From NCBI GenBank assembly GCA_036494715.1, contig DASXNY010000057.1:1-39543 (forward strand): a DNA stretch of 39,543 bases. Direction: 5' to 3'. Shown in pieces: positions 29,289 to 38,228 of this stretch. Every line of letters begins with the position of its first letter. Position 1 is the stretch's first letter. The position numbers and the translations under genes were made by a program. Origin of the DNA: JAICJR01 sp036494715 (GTDB lineage: Bacteria > Actinomycetota > Thermoleophilia > Solirubrobacterales > Thermoleophilaceae). The notes beneath the pieces were generated by a model that was not told the origin of the DNA, ran no database searches, and saw only the letters and a program-made list of their open reading frames with translations.

Positions 29289-29879
29289 ATGACTCGCAGA
29301 CCCTCCCTGGTTATCGCTGCGTTCACGGCGATCGCTGTCGCGCTGGCAACCGCTGTCGGCGCGTCCGCCCACTTCCCCAGGTTCAAAAACCACAAGATCG
29401 TTCCCGGCAAGTCGGTGGGCGGTCTCGCGGTGGGAATGAAGAGGAAGCAGGCCCGGAAGGCCTGGGGCAAGCCGGACAAGATCGACACGGTGGCCTTCAA
29501 GGGCTACACGTGGTACCAGTGGCTGTTGCCCGTGGATGTCGGCACGGGAACGCCACTGCTCGACCCAAAGATCGGCTACTTCATGCACGCGGGGAAGGTC
29601 GCGGTGATCCGCGTCGAGCTGCCCCAGGACCCCGTCCTCGCGACCAGGGTGAAGCCGCTGAAGACGAGCAAAGGGATCGGGCTGGGCGACTCTATGGCGG
29701 ACGCCCGCAGCAAGTACGGCATCCCCGCGCCGGGACCCGGCGAGGCCGCTCAGTCGCGGGCCAATCTCAAGCAGGGCAAGCGCTGCACGCTCTTCTACGC
29801 GCCGACAAGCCCGTGGGACACGGTCGAGTCCATGACCGTGGGGCTCTGCGGCGCCATCCCTGGCGGATTCGGCCCGTAG
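29289..29879 (+). CDS. Secreted protein with duplicated motif, function unknown
   Basis: Encodes 196 residues with a signal peptide ('VIAAFTAIAVALATAVGASA', cut near Ala27). The mature part carries two similar stretches, 'VGGLAVGMKRKQARKAWGKP' (about 42-61) and 'KGIGLGDSMADARSKYGIP' (about 127-145). Both have the form 'G[IL]xxGx[KS]xxxAxxxxG', as in BamE/SmpA-like lipoprotein folds. Two late cysteines ('RCTLFYA', 'GLCGAIP') may form a disulfide. The ATG has GGAGGA upstream. It is the only gene between tRNA-Arg and the epimerase. I cannot assign a role; an extracellular binding or envelope protein is likely. Confidence 0.8.
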   Translation: MTRRPSLVIAAFTAIAVALATAVGASAHFPRFKNHKIVPGKSVGGLAVGMKRKQARKAWGKPDKIDTVAFKGYTWYQWLLPVDVGTGTPLLDPKIGYFMHAGKVAVIRVELPQDPVLATRVKPLKTSKGIGLGDSMADARSKYGIPAPGPGEAAQSRANLKQGKRCTLFYAPTSPWDTVESMTVGLCGAIPGGFGP

Positions 29880-29911
29880 CGGACGCGTACCGCGCAGACC
29901 GACCCTCCCGC

Positions 29912-29917
29912 TACAGT
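29912..29917 (+). promoter_or_regulatory. -10 box (TACAGT) for the epimerase gene
   Basis: TAnnnT hexamer 8 nt before the ATG at 29926, without a Shine-Dalgarno site. This suggests a leaderless transcript. Confidence 0.5.
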
Positions 29918-29925
29918 CCGGCCCC

Positions 29926-30876
<951 letters not shown>

Positions 30877-30887
30877 GCCGCCTTCTC

Positions 30888-30893
30888 TACACT
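30888..30893 (+). promoter_or_regulatory. -10 box (TACACT) for the 90-residue protein
   Basis: TAnnnT hexamer 8 nt before the ATG at 30902, no good Shine-Dalgarno site. This suggests a leaderless transcript separate from the upstream epimerase. Confidence 0.5.
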
Positions 30894-30901
30894 GGGACGC
30901 G

Positions 30902-31174
30902 ATGAGCAGCGAGGGAAAGAACCTCGAGGTGATCAGCAAGGCGATCGATCACCACAACAAGACCTGTGAGTTCCCGGCGATCGCCGTGCGCATGAACCCG
31001 TTCGAGGTCGAGCGGCTCGGCTGGGACACGATCCGCGGCCTGCCGATCGAGAGCGATCCCAATCTCGGCACCGGCGCGTTCCGCATCGTCTGCGCACGCG
31101 ACGAGCTCGAGGAGCAGGACGTGGAAGTGGTCGAGGCGATCGCCGAGGAGACCGTCCCGGTCACCATCCAGTAG
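30902..31174 (+). CDS. Small conserved-looking protein, function unknown
   Basis: Encodes 90 residues: 'NLEVISKAIDHHNKTCEFPA', 'IAVRMNPFEVERLGWDTIRG', 'LPIESDPNLGTGAFRIVCAR', 'DELEEQDVEVVEAIAEETVP'. It is acidic, soluble, with no signal or membrane segment, and has an alpha/beta character. I do not recognise the family. It has its own -10 box and is followed by a very long hairpin, so it is probably a single-gene transcript. Confidence 0.75.
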   Translation: MSSEGKNLEVISKAIDHHNKTCEFPAIAVRMNPFEVERLGWDTIRGLPIESDPNLGTGAFRIVCARDELEEQDVEVVEAIAEETVPVTIQ

Positions 31175-31188
31175 GCGCGCGAGTTGGT

Positions 31189-31224
31189 TTCGCCGGCAGC
31201 TCGGGCATCCGAGCCGCCGGCGAA
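31189..31224. terminator. Long near-perfect hairpin between convergent genes
   Basis: Arms TTCGCCGGC and GCCGGCGAA (9 bp), an A-C mismatch, then GCTCGG/CCGAGC (6 bp) closing a GCAT loop give a 36-nt structure. It lies between the stops of the 90-residue protein and the convergent acyl-CoA synthetase, the ideal place for a bidirectional terminator. Confidence 0.7.
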
Positions 31225-31238
31225 GATTTGTGAGTCCG

Positions 31239-32822
31239 TCAGGCCGTCGCGAACTGCTCGCGCAGCGTGCGCTTGAGGAACTTGCCGACACCCGTCTTCG
31301 GCAGCTCCTCGACGAACTCGAAGCGGTCGGGCAGGCACCAGCGCGGGAAGTGCGGCGCGATGAAGTCGCGCAGGTCACTTGGGCTCACCTTTCTGCCCTC
31401 GGCCAGCACGACCACCGCGACCGGCCGCTCGCCCCACTTGTCGTGCGGCTCGGCGATCACGGCCGCCTCCACGACATTCGGGTGCGCCATCAGCTGGTTC
31501 TCGAGCGCGACCGACGAGATCCAGAGGCCGCCCGACTTGATCAGGTCCTTGGTGCGGTCGACGACCTGCATCGAGCCGCTCGGATGGATGCACACCACGT
31601 CGCCGGTCTTGAACCAGCCGTCCTCGGTCCAGCTCGCGGCGGTCTCGGGCGCGTCGTAGTAGCTGCCGGCCACCCATGGGCCGCGCACCTCGAGCTCGCC
31701 GATCGCGGTCCCGTCCCAGGGGATGAGGTTGCCGTCGTCGTCGCGGCCGCGGATCTCCACCATCGGCAGCGAGATGCCCTGCTCGGCCTCCGCGTCGAAG
31801 CGCGCGTCCTCGTCGCCCTCGAGCACGTCGAGGGGCAGGTCGACGGCCGTGCCGCACGTGAGTTCGGTCATGCCCCAGATCTGGCAGACGCCGACGCCGT
31901 GGTTGGCGAGACCCGTGACCATGCAGCGCGGCACCGGCGCGCCACCCGACAGCACGGTCCGCAGCTGGGAGAGGTCCCAGCGCTCGGGGTGCGAGTCGAG
32001 CTCGTCGATGATGCCGAGCCAGATCGTCGGCACGCCGCTCGACACCGTCACGCCCTCGAGCACGGAGGCCTCCAGCATCGTGTGGGGGTCGAGACGCGGG
32101 CCGGTAAAGACGGTCTTGATGCCGAGCATCGAGGCGAGGTAGGGGAGGCCCCAGCCGTTGCCGTGGTACATCGACACGCCCGGCATCAGCACGTCGTTGC
32201 GGTTGATTCCGACCGCGCTGCCGAGGCAGGTGCCGAGCCCGAGCGTGTGCAGCATCAGGGCGCGATGCGAGTGAACGACGCCCTTCGGCGCGCCGGTGGT
32301 GCCAGTGGTGTAGCTCATCGTGCCGGCCTCGCGCTCGTCGAGCTGCGGGTCGACCCACTCCTCGGGGCTGGCCGTGGCCAGCAGCTCCTGGTAGGAGTCC
32401 TCGATGTAGAACACCTCCTCGATCGACGTGCGGTCGAGGAACTGCTCGATGAGGGGCTGCGCCGCGCGATCGGCGATCAGCACGCGGTCCTGGGCGTGCG
32501 ATGCGATGTAGGCGAGGTCGTCCGCGTGGAGACGCGGGTTGAGCGGGTGGAGTACGAAGCCGCCAGAGGGGACGCCGAGGTACGCCTCCAGGTGCGTGCT
32601 GCTGTTCCAGCAGAAGGTGGCCACACGATCGCCGCGCCGGATGCCCCAGCGCTCCAGGGCGGCGGCGAGCTGGCGGGCGCGACTGGCTACGTCGCCATAG
32701 GTCGTCCGCGAGTAGCTGCCGTCCGGGTGGCGATCAACCAGCTCGACGTTGCCGAAATGGCTCTCGACCCGGCGCAGGAGCGCTGGGACAGTGAGCTGGT
32801 AGTCCATTGTGAGTCCGTACAT
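31239..32822 (-). CDS. Acyl-CoA synthetase (AMP-binding, medium/long-chain type)
   Basis: Encodes 527 residues of the adenylate-forming family. The ATP loop 'YTTGTTGAPKG' is at about 171-181, preceded by the N-terminal substrate region ('TFCWNSSTHLEAYLGVPSGG'). Next come 'QIWGMTELTCG', 'WVAGSYYDAP', 'GWFKTGDVVCIHPSGSMQV' and 'DRTKDLIKSGGLWISS' (hinge). The catalytic lysine is Lys514 in 'LPKTGVGKFLKRTL'. It activates a fatty or other carboxylic acid to the CoA thioester. The ATG at 32822 has GGAGG upstream; an in-frame ATG at 32807 is also possible. It stands alone, without beta-oxidation neighbours. Confidence 0.92.
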   Translation of the reverse strand: MYGLTMDYQLTVPALLRRVESHFGNVELVDRHPDGSYSRTTYGDVASRARQLAAALERWGIRRGDRVATFCWNSSTHLEAYLGVPSGGFVLHPLNPRLHADDLAYIASHAQDRVLIADRAAQPLIEQFLDRTSIEEVFYIEDSYQELLATASPEEWVDPQLDEREAGTMSYTTGTTGAPKGVVHSHRALMLHTLGLGTCLGSAVGINRNDVLMPGVSMYHGNGWGLPYLASMLGIKTVFTGPRLDPHTMLEASVLEGVTVSSGVPTIWLGIIDELDSHPERWDLSQLRTVLSGGAPVPRCMVTGLANHGVGVCQIWGMTELTCGTAVDLPLDVLEGDEDARFDAEAEQGISLPMVEIRGRDDDGNLIPWDGTAIGELEVRGPWVAGSYYDAPETAASWTEDGWFKTGDVVCIHPSGSMQVVDRTKDLIKSGGLWISSVALENQLMAHPNVVEAAVIAEPHDKWGERPVAVVVLAEGRKVSPSDLRDFIAPHFPRWCLPDRFEFVEELPKTGVGKFLKRTLREQFATA

Positions 32823-33035
32823 AGAAGGGCCTCCGCACGAGTGGAACACACGGAGATCAATTGACGGGGAACAGGATTGGGGTCGCTGTTCTTGCTCCGC
32901 GTAACTTGTCCAAATAGCTATAACCCGACAGGCCGTAAATCGCCAGCCCGTGTAACCCAAATTGACAACCGGGCTAACTCGCCGGGGTGAGTGCATTTCT
33001 GGTCTTGGACCCCGCCGCTACACTCCCTGGCGCCT
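32823..33035. other. Divergent intergenic region, AT-richer than surroundings
   Basis: 213 bp between the acyl-CoA synthetase gene and tRNA-His. It holds no gene. Forward TTGACA at 32962-32967 has no -10 box at a usable distance. A minus-strand TATAGC near 32920 could serve the synthetase gene but lacks a convincing -35. Only the box at 33019-33024 is well placed. Confidence 0.5.
33019..33024 (+). promoter_or_regulatory. -10 box (TACACT) for tRNA-His
   Basis: TACACT lies 11 nt before the tRNA 5' end, so the precursor would carry a 5' leader of only a few bases. It is identical to the box before the 90-residue gene at 30888-30893. Confidence 0.5.
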
Positions 33036-33109
33036 GGTGGGCGTAGCTCAGTTGGTAGAGCTCCTGGTTGTGGTCCAGGCGGTCGCGGGTTCAAGTCCCG
33101 TCGCTCACC
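33036..33109 (+). tRNA. tRNA-His (anticodon GUG) with encoded G-1
   Basis: Acceptor stem 33037-33043 (GTGGGCG) pairs with 33102-33108 (CGCTCAC). G at 33036 faces C at 33109, the extra G-1:C73 pair that identifies bacterial tRNA-His. The D stem is GCTC/GAGC; the anticodon stem CCTGG/CCAGG encloses TTGTGGT with GTG at 33070-33072. The T arm is GCGGG-TTCAAGT-CCCGT, with one weak G-T closing pair. CCA is not encoded. Confidence 0.97.
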
Positions 33110-33120
33110 TCTCTCGAAAG

Positions 33121-33140
33121 CCCCGCAAAACCGGGGTTTT
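33121..33140 (+). terminator. Intrinsic terminator after tRNA-His
   Basis: Stem CCCCG/CGGGG with loop CAAAAC is followed by TTTT at 33137-33140 and preceded by AAA. It is the only hairpin in the window with a proper T-run and lies 11 nt past the tRNA. Confidence 0.75.
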
Positions 33141-33210
33141 CTCTTCGTCGCTAACTGGTGTCCCGAGGTGCTTGGCATCAATTCTCGGTAGGACCGCGTG
33201 GGGGCGCGTG

Positions 33211-33216
33211 TAGGCT
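33211..33216 (+). promoter_or_regulatory. -10 box (TAGGCT) for the DHA2 transporter gene
   Basis: TAnnnT hexamer 9 nt before the ATG at 33226, no Shine-Dalgarno site. This suggests a leaderless transcript. Confidence 0.5.
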
Positions 33217-33225
33217 CGGCACCCG

Positions 33226-34758
33226 ATGGAATGCAAGTGGTGGACGCTGCTCGCGAGCTGCACCGCGATCTTCATGCTGCTGCTCGACGTGACGATCGTG
33301 AACGTCGCGTTGCCCTCGATCGAGCGCGCCCTCGGCGCCGACTTCAGCGACCTCCAGTGGGTGATCGACGCCTACGCGCTGACCCTCGCGGGCTTGCTGC
33401 TGGCGGCGGGGTCGCTGGCCGACAAGGTCGGTCGCAGGCTCGTCTTCATGCTCGGGCTGGCGATCTTCACGGCTTCGTCGCTGGCCTGCGGGCTGGCTCC
33501 GGATCCGCTTTTCCTGCACGTCTCGCGCGCGGCGCAGGGGGTCGGCGGGGCGATGATGTTCGGCACCTCGCTGGCGCTGATCGCGCAGGAGTTCCAGGGT
33601 CGCGAGCGCGGGACCGCGCTCGGCATCTGGGGCGCGACCACGGCCGTGGCGGTGTCGACCGGGCCGCTCGTGGGCGGCGCGCTCGTGGACGCGCTGTCGT
33701 GGCGCTGGATTTTCCTCGTGAACGTGCCTATCGGCCTGGCCGCGCTCGTGGTCGCACGACTGCGGTTGCGCGAGTCGCGCGACCCGGCCGCCTCCGGCGT
33801 CGACCTCCGCGGCGTGGCGCTGCTGTGCCCCGCGCTCTTCCTGCTGGTCTACGGGCTGATCCGCGGCAATGAGGAGGGCTGGGGGAGCGCCCTCATCGTC
33901 AGCTGCTTCGCGGCCTCCGCACTTCTGCTCGTGCTGTTCGTGATGGTGGAGCGCCGCGCCGCCGACCCGCTGCTCGACCTCTCGCTGTTCCGCAACCCGG
34001 CCTTCACGGGCGCCACGATCGTCGGTTTCGCGCTGTCGGCGTCGATCTTCTCGATGTTCCTCTACATCACGCTGTTCTTCCAGAACGTGCTGGGCTTCTC
34101 GCCGTTCGAGGCGGGGCTCCGGTCGCTGCCGGTCACCGGGCCCATCCTGTTCGTCTCGCCGCTGAGCGGCCGGCTGACGGCGCGCGTGCCGGTGCGCTTG
34201 CTGCTCGGGACGGGGCTCGCGTTCGTGACTGTCGGGCTGCTGCTGATGGGGAACCTGTCCGACTCGTCCGGGTGGACCGCGCTGCTGCCCGGCCAGATCC
34301 TGGCCGGCATCGGGATAGGCCTGGCCACCCCTGCGCTGGCCTCGACCGCCGTCGGCGTGGTCCGCCCCCAGCTGAGCGGCATGGCGTCGGGCGCGAACAA
34401 CACGGCTCGCCAGCTCGGACTCGCCACCGGGATCGCCGGCCTCGGCTCGATCTTCCAGTCGAAGATCGAGTCGACGCTCACCCCGCTGGTCACGGGCATG
34501 CCCGCGTCGTCTCACGTCCACGAGCTTGCGCGGGCTGTTGCGTCCGGCGGGACCGGGCGCGCCTTGCAGGCGGTGCCGCCGGCCGACCGCCACAAGGTGG
34601 TGGACGCCGCGCACCACGCGTTCGTCACGGGCTTCAACACGATCGCGCTGGTGACCGTCGCCGTGGCCGCGGTGGGCTGCGTGGCGGGGTATGCGCTTGT
34701 GCGGTCGCGGGACTTCGTGAGCGGCAGCCCGGCAGCGGTTCCGCCGGCGCGGGCGTAG
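33226..34758 (+). CDS. MFS drug exporter, DHA2 family (EmrB/QacA type, 14 helices)
   Basis: Encodes 510 residues with about 14 hydrophobic helices. Family motifs: 'LLLDVTIVNVALPSIERAL' (motif D1, helix 1), 'LAGSLADKVGRRLVF'-type motif A ('AAGSLADKVGRRLVFMLGLA'), 'RAAQGVGGAMMFGTSLALIA' (motif B) and 'GLATGIAGLGSIFQ' late in the protein. These exporters expel diverse hydrophobic or cationic drugs by proton antiport. It begins at the ATG at 33226 right after the tRNA terminator. There is no adjacent regulator. Substrate unknown. Confidence 0.92.
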   Translation: MECKWWTLLASCTAIFMLLLDVTIVNVALPSIERALGADFSDLQWVIDAYALTLAGLLLAAGSLADKVGRRLVFMLGLAIFTASSLACGLAPDPLFLHVSRAAQGVGGAMMFGTSLALIAQEFQGRERGTALGIWGATTAVAVSTGPLVGGALVDALSWRWIFLVNVPIGLAALVVARLRLRESRDPAASGVDLRGVALLCPALFLLVYGLIRGNEEGWGSALIVSCFAASALLLVLFVMVERRAADPLLDLSLFRNPAFTGATIVGFALSASIFSMFLYITLFFQNVLGFSPFEAGLRSLPVTGPILFVSPLSGRLTARVPVRLLLGTGLAFVTVGLLLMGNLSDSSGWTALLPGQILAGIGIGLATPALASTAVGVVRPQLSGMASGANNTARQLGLATGIAGLGSIFQSKIESTLTPLVTGMPASSHVHELARAVASGGTGRALQAVPPADRHKVVDAAHHAFVTGFNTIALVTVAVAAVGCVAGYALVRSRDFVSGSPAAVPPARA

Positions 34759-34831
34759 GCCGGTGTAAGCGTCGGATTTCACCCGCTTCGGATGATCCGG
34801 CCGTTGCGATCTCGTGTGAGGGTGGGTAATC

Positions 34832-35533
34832 GTGCCCGAAGGTCTCTCAGCGGCCGAGGTTGGCAAGGAGATCGGCGAGCACCAGAAGCACGCCGCCGCG
34901 AACGGACACGAGGATCGCCACGATCGCTGGCTGTCAATCCTCGAAGCGTTGCTGCTATCGGTCGTCGCGGTACTCGCTGCGTACTCGGGCTACGCGGCGG
35001 CGAAGTGGGGCACGGAGTCTTCGGTGACACTCGCCAAGGCGTCGGCCGAGCGCACGAAGGCGAGCCGCGCCGCCATCGAAGGCGTCGTGACCCGCACGCT
35101 GGACTCCGCTTCGTTCAATGCCTGGTTCACCGCTTTCACGGCCGGCAACGTCAGCGCACAGCGGTTGGCCGCGAAACGGATGCGCCCCGGTTACCGACCA
35201 GCATTCAACGCCTGGCTGGCGACGGATCCGGCCCACAACCCCAATGCGCCTCCCGGGCCGGCATACATGCCGCAGTACGTCATTCCTCAGGAGGCCGCCG
35301 CGAAGGCCCACGATGCGCAGGCCGACGCCGCGTTCTCGAAGGGTTCGGATGCGGCTGGGACGTCCGACAAATACGTCCGCGACACGGTGTTCCTGGCGAC
35401 CGTGCTGTTCCTTGTCGGGATCAGCGGTCACTTCCGCATTCGCCAAGCGCGCCTTGGCCTGATCGGCATTGCCGGAGCGCTTCTGGTGTTCGCCGTGATC
35501 CAACTGCTCGCCCTGCCCGGGCCACCCTCCTAA
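34832..35533 (+). CDS. Membrane protein of unknown function with extracytoplasmic or coiled middle domain
   Basis: Encodes 233 residues. A charged N-terminus (1-32, 'EIGEHQKHAAANGHEDRHDR') leads to one helix at about 34-56 ('LSILEALLLSVVAVLAAYSG'). An alanine-rich, mostly helical segment of about 120 residues follows, then two helices near 185-200 ('FLATVLFLVGISGHF') and 208-228 ('LGLIGIAGALLVFAVIQLLA'). This resembles DUF4337-like proteins. The GTG at 34832 has GAGGGTGG upstream. No catalytic motif is visible and neighbours give no clue. Confidence 0.75.
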   Translation: MPEGLSAAEVGKEIGEHQKHAAANGHEDRHDRWLSILEALLLSVVAVLAAYSGYAAAKWGTESSVTLAKASAERTKASRAAIEGVVTRTLDSASFNAWFTAFTAGNVSAQRLAAKRMRPGYRPAFNAWLATDPAHNPNAPPGPAYMPQYVIPQEAAAKAHDAQADAAFSKGSDAAGTSDKYVRDTVFLATVLFLVGISGHFRIRQARLGLIGIAGALLVFAVIQLLALPGPPS

Positions 35534-35563
35534 CGCCTGCCGGGAGCGAAGCGAACGGCAAAC

Positions 35564-36109
35564 TCATTCCAGGGAGGTCACGCCGCCGGCCGCCGTGGGC
35601 GCGGTCGGGTCGCCCTCCTCGCCACCGGGATGCTCGCGCGCGATGTACTCCTCCATCGTCATCGGGTCGTCACTCACACGTTCGGCCACCTCGAGCAGAT
35701 CGCCCATCGTGGACTCCTCCTCGACCTGCTCCTTGAGGAACCACTGCATGAACTGCTCGCTCAGGTAGTCCTGCTCCTCGCGCGCGAGCGAGAAGACGGT
35801 GCTGATCTGGCCGCTGACGCTGCGCTCCTGCTCGAGCGCGAGCCGGATCGGCTCGATGAAATCCCCGAACGCGGTCTTCGGCGCGGGCACGCCCTCGATG
35901 CGCACTTCGGAGCTCGTGTCGAGCAGGTACTGGCACATCATCATCGCGTGGTTGCGCTCCTCGACGGCCTGCGCGTAGAAGAAGCGCGAGAGCTGGGGGA
36001 GCGTGTGCGACTCGTAGTGGATCGCGATCGCCACGTACTGCTGCGAGGCGGCGAACTCGTTGGTGATCTGCGTGTTGAGAGCGTCGACAAAGCGGCTGGC
36101 GGGTGGCAA
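35564..36109 (-). CDS. Ferritin (non-heme, bacterial)
   Basis: Encodes 181 residues with the four-helix ferritin pattern. Ferroxidase ligands are visible: Glu18 in 'QITNEFAASQQYVAIAIHYE', Glu51 and His54 in 'QAVEERNHAMMM', a middle Glu in 'ALEQERSVSGQI', and Glu residues in 'FLKEQVEEESTMGDLLEVAE'. It stores iron as a 24-mer in the cytoplasm. A C-terminal tail of about 25 residues ('GGEEGDPTAPTAAGGVTSLE') is longer than usual. The start is TTG at 36109 with GGAAG upstream. The MFS gene ends 33 nt upstream on the same strand, so the two could be co-transcribed. Confidence 0.92.
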   Translation of the reverse strand: MPPASRFVDALNTQITNEFAASQQYVAIAIHYESHTLPQLSRFFYAQAVEERNHAMMMCQYLLDTSSEVRIEGVPAPKTAFGDFIEPIRLALEQERSVSGQISTVFSLAREEQDYLSEQFMQWFLKEQVEEESTMGDLLEVAERVSDDPMTMEEYIAREHPGGEEGDPTAPTAAGGVTSLE

Positions 36110-36142
36110 GGCGACTTCCTTTCGGTACGAGTGCCCGGAAAC

Positions 36143-37339
36143 CTATCGCTCGGGTTGCTCGCCGAGCCGTGGGCTGACGAACAGCGCACCGAGGGCGAGC
36201 GCGGCGAGCAGGGCGAAGCCAGCCGCGATGCCGTAGACCACGCGCGGACCCCAGGCGTCCACGAGCAGGCCGGCGAACGCCAGCGGCAGCGAGAGCGAGA
36301 AGTAGATCGCCGCGATGCGAGCCGCGTAGACGCGCCCGCGCACGTCGTCGGCGGCGCGGCGCTGCAGCAGCAGGTCCTCGCCGACGCCGGCGACGGTCGC
36401 GCCGGCACCGCTCAGGGCAAAGCCGACGAGCACGAGCGCGAACGCGGGCGCCACGGCCATCGCCCCGAAGCCCAACGACAGCGCCGCGGCGGACGCGATC
36501 AGCACCGGCGGCTCGTCGCGGCCTTCGTAGAGCGTCTGCGCGGCGCGCGCCCCGAGTAGACCTCCGACAGCCCAGGCCACGATGAGCGCGGAGTAGCCCG
36601 TCGAGCCGGTGCCGAACTCGCGTGCGATCGGAACCTCGCCGGGCAGCGCGAAGCCGGCGCCGATGTCGAAGCAGATGAAGCCGAGCACGAGCGCCCGCAG
36701 CGCGGGCTCCCGGGCGATGATGCGGATGCCCTCGAGCGCGCCGGACGGCGTGCCGTCCTCCTGCGCCGCCGGCCGGAAGCGCCCGCGCAGCGTCGCGATC
36801 AGTGCCGCCGAGAAGACGAACGAGGCTGCATTGGCCACGAACACCAGTGAGGTGCTCGACACGGCGACGAGCCCGGCAGCCACGGCCGGTCCGAGCAGCA
36901 TTCCGAGCGTCCGCGCGGCGGCCACGCGCGAGTTCGCCCAGGTCAGGTCGTCCGCGCTTGCCAGCGCGGGCACCATCGCCCCCGACGCGGGCAGGAACGG
37001 CGCCGACACAGCGGCGGCGACGAACGCCAGGCCGAGCAGCAGCCCGGGGGCGTGCACGAGCGCCATTCCGGCGAAGCACAGGGCGCCCGACAGGTCGGAG
37101 GCGATCAGCAGGCGCCGGCGGTCCAGCCGGTCGCTCAGCACGCCGGACACCAGGCTGAAGAGACCGGGCACCGCGAAGGCGATCAGTAGCGCAAGGCCGA
37201 CCCACTCGGCCGAGCCGGTGCGCTTGTAGAGCAGCAGCGCGAGCGCGATGCTCGCGGACACGTTGCCCGTGACCGAGATGAGACGCGCGGCTGCGAGGCG
37301 CTGGACAGCAGATCTGGATGGAGTGGGTACGGCGAACAC
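36143..37339 (-). CDS. MFS transporter (MFS_3 / enterobactin-exporter-like)
   Basis: Encodes 398 residues and 12 predicted helices. Landmarks: 'QRLAAARLISVTGNVSASIA', 'GLFSLVSGVLSDRLDRRRLL' (motif A), 'WANSRVAAARTLGMLLGPAV' and 'GVGEDLLLQRRAADDVRGRV'. The last resembles the cytoplasmic loop of macrolide and enterobactin-type exporters. The GTG at 37339 (VFAVPTPSRS) has GAGG about 8 nt upstream and is preferred. The open frame continues much further upstream, but that part lies antisense-frame over the SDR gene. It precedes ferritin by 33 nt, which would fit siderophore export or iron control, though the link is only positional. Confidence 0.88.
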   Translation of the reverse strand: MFAVPTPSRSAVQRLAAARLISVTGNVSASIALALLLYKRTGSAEWVGLALLIAFAVPGLFSLVSGVLSDRLDRRRLLIASDLSGALCFAGMALVHAPGLLLGLAFVAAAVSAPFLPASGAMVPALASADDLTWANSRVAAARTLGMLLGPAVAAGLVAVSSTSLVFVANAASFVFSAALIATLRGRFRPAAQEDGTPSGALEGIRIIAREPALRALVLGFICFDIGAGFALPGEVPIAREFGTGSTGYSALIVAWAVGGLLGARAAQTLYEGRDEPPVLIASAAALSLGFGAMAVAPAFALVLVGFALSGAGATVAGVGEDLLLQRRAADDVRGRVYAARIAAIYFSLSLPLAFAGLLVDAWGPRVVYGIAAGFALLAALALGALFVSPRLGEQPER

Positions 37340-37431
37340 GGAGTACCTCGAGAGCGAGGGAAAGCGGAGGCGGGGTGTACGACTGTCCGGCCTACTCCAT
37401 GACCCGGCAAGACTACCGCGGCTGGCGCGCG

Positions 37432-38178
37432 TCAGCCACGTCCGATGAACGGCATCTTGGTGGCCATCACCGTGAGGAACTCGACGTTGGCGTCGAGTGG
37501 CAGCCCAGCCATGTAGAGCACGGCGTCCGCCACGTGCGCGACGTCCATCACCGGCTCCGGGGCGACCGAGCCGTCGGCCTGCGGCACACCACGCCTCATC
37601 GCCTCGGTCATGTTGGTGGAGGCGTTCCCGATGTCGATCTGCCCACAGGCGATGTCGTAGCGGCGGCCCTCGAGCGAGAGCGCCCTGGTCAGCCCGGTGA
37701 TCGCGTGCTTGGTGGCCGTGTAGGCGACCGCGTAGGGGCGGGGCACGTGCGCCGATATCGAACCGTTGTTGATGATGCGCCCGCCCTGCGGGCTCTGGTC
37801 CTTCATCGCGCGGAACGCTTCCTGCGCGCAGAGGAAGCTCCCCGTGAGGTTGGTGTCCACCACGGCGCGCCACTCCTCGAGCGGGAAGTCTTCGACCGGT
37901 GCGGGCGCGCCGAACTGGCCCGCGTTGTTGAACAGCAGGTCGACGCGCCCGAGTTCCTCGCGCACGCGCCCGAACAGCGAGCGGACCGAGTCCGGGTCGG
38001 TGACGTCGGTGGGCAGCACGAGCGCGTCTGCGGCGCCCGCGGCCGTCTCGCGCAGCGCGTCCTCGCGCCGCCCGGCCAGCGCGAGCGCGTAGCCGGCGCC
38101 GCCTAGCGCGAGCGCCACCTCCCGCCCGATGCCCGAGCCGGCGCCCGTCACGACCGCTGTTCGCCTCGTCTCAGTCAT
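37432..38178 (-). CDS. Short-chain dehydrogenase/reductase (SDR)
   Basis: Encodes 248 residues, the classical SDR length. The cofactor motif 'VTGAGSGIG' (11-18), 'NNAG' (84-87), Ser140/Ser142 in 'IINNGSISAHVP' and Tyr153-x3-Lys157 in 'AYTATKHAI' are all present. Arg37-Arg38 in 'LAGRRED' suggests NADP preference. It oxidises or reduces an alcohol/ketone; the substrate is unknown. The start ATG is at 38178. It diverges from the GHR-like gene with 50 nt between and is 92 nt from the downstream MFS gene. Confidence 0.93.
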   Translation of the reverse strand: MTETRRTAVVTGAGSGIGREVALALGGAGYALALAGRREDALRETAAGAADALVLPTDVTDPDSVRSLFGRVREELGRVDLLFNNAGQFGAPAPVEDFPLEEWRAVVDTNLTGSFLCAQEAFRAMKDQSPQGGRIINNGSISAHVPRPYAVAYTATKHAITGLTRALSLEGRRYDIACGQIDIGNASTNMTEAMRRGVPQADGSVAPEPVMDVAHVADAVLYMAGLPLDANVEFLTVMATKMPFIGRG

Positions 38179-38215
38179 CGCGCGAGCACGAATATTGACG
38201 ACACAAGCATCTGGG

Positions 38216-38221
38216 TACCCT
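38216..38221 (+). promoter_or_regulatory. -10 box (TACCCT) for the GHR-like gene
   Basis: TAnnnT hexamer 7 nt before the GTG at 38229, no Shine-Dalgarno site. A TTGACG at 38195-38200 lies 15 bp upstream, short for a -35 spacing. Confidence 0.45.
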
Positions 38222-38228
38222 CAAGCCC

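Noticed and set aside
32962..32967. TTGACA as a -35 box for tRNA-His
   Set aside because: No -10 box lies 16-19 bp downstream, and the TACACT box at 33019 is about 50 bp away.
32918..33213. Short frames on both strands across tRNA-His
   Set aside because: They overlap the tRNA and its terminator and contain the typical tRNA-derived wording; no ribosome-binding site.
33178..34866. Minus-strand open frame opposite the DHA2 transporter
   Set aside because: Arg/Gln/His-rich low-complexity translation with no domain, antisense to a clear 14-helix transporter.
37340..37873. N-terminal extension of the MFS gene frame
   Set aside because: The extension runs across the SDR gene in another frame and is Arg-rich; the GTG at 37339 has a ribosome-binding site and gives a normal MFS length.
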